Shown: positions 4,695 through 6,095 of the stretch, one piece after another
Numbering within the stretch: position 1 is the first letter of the stretch
How the letters are laid out: each line of letters starts with the position of its first letter
Origin: Cyanobacteria bacterium UBA11153
GTDB lineage: Bacteria; Cyanobacteriota; Cyanobacteriia; Cyanobacteriales; Coleofasciculaceae
Assembly: GCA_003511885.1 (NCBI GenBank)
Contig: DOIX01000053.1
Location: 1-6,095 of the forward strand
Direction: 5' to 3'
DNA: 6,095 nucleotides
Notes under the pieces: generated by a model
Databases searched by the model: none
Told to the model about the DNA's origin: nothing
What the model saw: the letters and a program-made list of their open reading frames with translations, nothing else
Translations under genes and position numbers: made by a program

Positions 4695-6048
4695 TTCCTC
4701 TAATCTTATTACCCAAATGTGGCTAGATTTTGAAGCTTTATCTGTCGATACGATTGCTCTGTCTCCAGAAGCAATTGATAAGTCTGTTACGTTATCGGCT
4801 CAAATTCTTAATCCACAACGACAATGGCAAACTTATCTGAATGGTTTGGCTTTGTTTGGTTTCCAGGAATGGTTGGCCCAAAGGGATTCAGTTATTGAGA
4901 TTGAGCCAGAAAAATCTTCTCTATTTAAACCGTCGCTAGCTAATGTCATCGAGGGCGTTATCGATCTGACTATCAATAACTTTAGGATCTATTTAATTAC
5001 GACTGGTAGTCTCACGGATGAAGAAGTAACTATACCCAGAGCTGTGATAGATTTGCCGGAATTTGTGCCACATTTCTATGTTTTAATGGAAGTGCAAGAA
5101 GAACAGGAAATTGCAGTTATTCGTGGGTTTTTATCTTACAATCGGCTTGTGGAATTAAGGGAAACGGTAAATTTACAGCCAGAGTCAGATTGGACATATC
5201 AATTGCCCTTAACTTGGTTTGATAGCTCTGGGGATCGCTTTTTGCTCAATTTACGCTGTTTGTCTCCAAATGCCATCCCGTTACCCGCAGTAGTTTGCGA
5301 TCGCGATCCTCAGCTTAACCTGATGCAGCAGCAGTTGACAAGATTATTGCCTCAATTACATTCTCCCCAATGTGAGTTATGGCAAGTTTTGACATGGGAA
5401 GAAGGAATTATTGTTCTCACTCATCCAGAATTACTCAGTTGGATTTATGAATTACAGATATCGGAAAGTCAGGCAGAATTATCAACCACTACATCCAGAA
5501 GTGCCACCCAGGTATATTTAGCTGATTTAATACAATTGCTAACTAAAAAAGCCATGAATGTGAGACGTTGGTTATGGGATGAATTGGATGAGTTAGCTAG
5601 AGAATTTTCCTGGCAATTACTACCTAATCTTACACCTGCTACCGCTTTGCGATCGCCTAGTGAAGAATTTACGGCGATTATGAGAGAATTACACCATCAT
5701 AATCTGGATATTCCTCCGACAGCTAGAGGTGCTTATCGCAATCTAAATTTAGGCGGAATTCCTTTGCGCTTGTATGCTCTGACTTGGGCTTTAGTATCAG
5801 GAGAAATTTCGGAGTGGACGTTATTATTAATTGTGGGCACGCCATCCGGTATACCCATTCCATCTGATTTAAAATTAAGAGTTAGCGATCAAACTGGTAT
5901 TTTAGTCGAACAGGGATTGGATTGGAACGATAATTCTGCCTATTTATTTACTAGTGTAGTAGGTAATTGGGATGAAAAATTTCTGGCGACAGTTAGTTTA
6001 GGCTCGATGATTGAAGAAACACTACCTCCCTTTAGTTTTAATCCTTAA
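4687..6048 (+). CDS. DUF1822 family protein
   Basis: This 453-residue protein has no signal peptide or membrane segment and is expected to be cytoplasmic. I recognise it as DUF1822, a cyanobacterial family of unknown function. The signs are the N-terminal WQTYLNGLALFGFQEWL (about 49-65), a middle region with strands such as HFYVLMEVQEEQEIAVIRGF, the RGAYRNLNLGGIPLRLYAL block (about 346-364), and the C-terminal WDEKFLATVSLG and PFSF ending. Full length is present. ATG 4687 is set by the AGGAG site 8 nt upstream. It overlaps the sigma-like gene's stop by 8 bp (ATGAATAA), so translation is probably coupled and the two products may work together. From memory, such pairs often stand next to signalling or caspase/CHAT-type genes in cyanobacteria, but the window ends before a third gene could be seen. 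No catalytic motif is apparent. Two HIP1 sites lie within the gene. Confidence 0.85.
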   Translation: MNNSSNLITQMWLDFEALSVDTIALSPEAIDKSVTLSAQILNPQRQWQTYLNGLALFGFQEWLAQRDSVIEIEPEKSSLFKPSLANVIEGVIDLTINNFRIYLITTGSLTDEEVTIPRAVIDLPEFVPHFYVLMEVQEEQEIAVIRGFLSYNRLVELRETVNLQPESDWTYQLPLTWFDSSGDRFLLNLRCLSPNAIPLPAVVCDRDPQLNLMQQQLTRLLPQLHSPQCELWQVLTWEEGIIVLTHPELLSWIYELQISESQAELSTTTSRSATQVYLADLIQLLTKKAMNVRRWLWDELDELAREFSWQLLPNLTPATALRSPSEEFTAIMRELHHHNLDIPPTARGAYRNLNLGGIPLRLYALTWALVSGEISEWTLLLIVGTPSGIPIPSDLKLRVSDQTGILVEQGLDWNDNSAYLFTSVVGNWDEKFLATVSLGSMIEETLPPFSFNP

Positions 6049-6050
6049 TT

Positions 6051-6095
6051 TTGACGTACTCCCCCTCTCCCCCCTCTCCCTTGTCCCCCTTGTCC
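6051..6095. repeat. IS-end-like 15-mer followed by a pyrimidine-rich 9-bp tandem repeat
   Basis: TTGACGTACTCCCCC (6051-6065) is identical to 1826-1840, the tip and hairpin arm of the IS remnant. It is followed by two CCCCTCTCC units (6062-6079) and then TTGTCCCCC (6081-6089) with a partial copy cut by the window edge, all in a 9-bp period. The expected second hairpin arm (CGGGGG) is not present here. This is therefore either a degraded IS tip or a chance junction with the C-rich array. It begins 3 bp after the DUF1822 stop codon. Confidence 0.5.

Overview
The window looks like chromosomal DNA from a cyanobacterium, most likely a filamentous (Oscillatoriales-type) one. Five exact copies of the HIP1 octamer GCGATCGC occur (652, 1377, 4471, 5297, 5649), where about 0.1 would be expected by chance. 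It also has cyanobacteria-type heptamer tandem repeats, a decayed IS200/IS605-type element, and a gene ending in a DUF1822-like protein, a family I know only from cyanobacteria. These family names come from memory of the sequence patterns; no search was run.

Layout. Positions 159-1811 (minus strand) encode a 550-residue lipoprotein with two HKD (phospholipase D/nuclease) motifs, an EF-hand loop and a ComEA-like helix-hairpin-helix tail. Its GTG start lies 18 bp from the end of a broken IS605/IS1341-type element. In that element (about 1830 to somewhere before 2510, also minus) tnpB is reduced to an N-terminal piece joined out of frame to its C-terminal tail, while the terminal hairpins that would form the guide (omega) RNA scaffold look intact. 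Positions 2249-2510 are non-coding and rich in small palindromes. Positions 2511-2891 (plus) encode a 126-residue zinc-ribbon plus RelE-like protein of a cyanobacterial DUF family. Positions 2892-3233 are non-coding: a 95-bp foldback element with a likely 5-bp target duplication sits inside a heptamer repeat, followed by a G-rich TAGGGAG array and a structured leader.

Positions 3234-4694 and 4687-6048 (plus) are a translationally coupled pair: a divergent sigma-70-like protein followed by a DUF1822-type protein. They overlap by 8 bp, with an AGGAG ribosome binding site for the second gene inside the first. The pair probably acts together, and a third partner may lie beyond the right edge. The window ends in a pyrimidine-rich 9-bp tandem repeat preceded by a 15-bp exact match to the end of the IS remnant.

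The host genes (lipoprotein, sigma-like, DUF1822) carry all the HIP1 sites. The 1.4-kb stretch between them (1812-3233) carries none and holds the mobile and repetitive DNA. The best candidate for an undescribed system is the sigma-like/DUF1822 pair. The next most notable items are the EF-hand/HKD/HhH lipoprotein and the guide-RNA relic pointing at that gene's 5' end.
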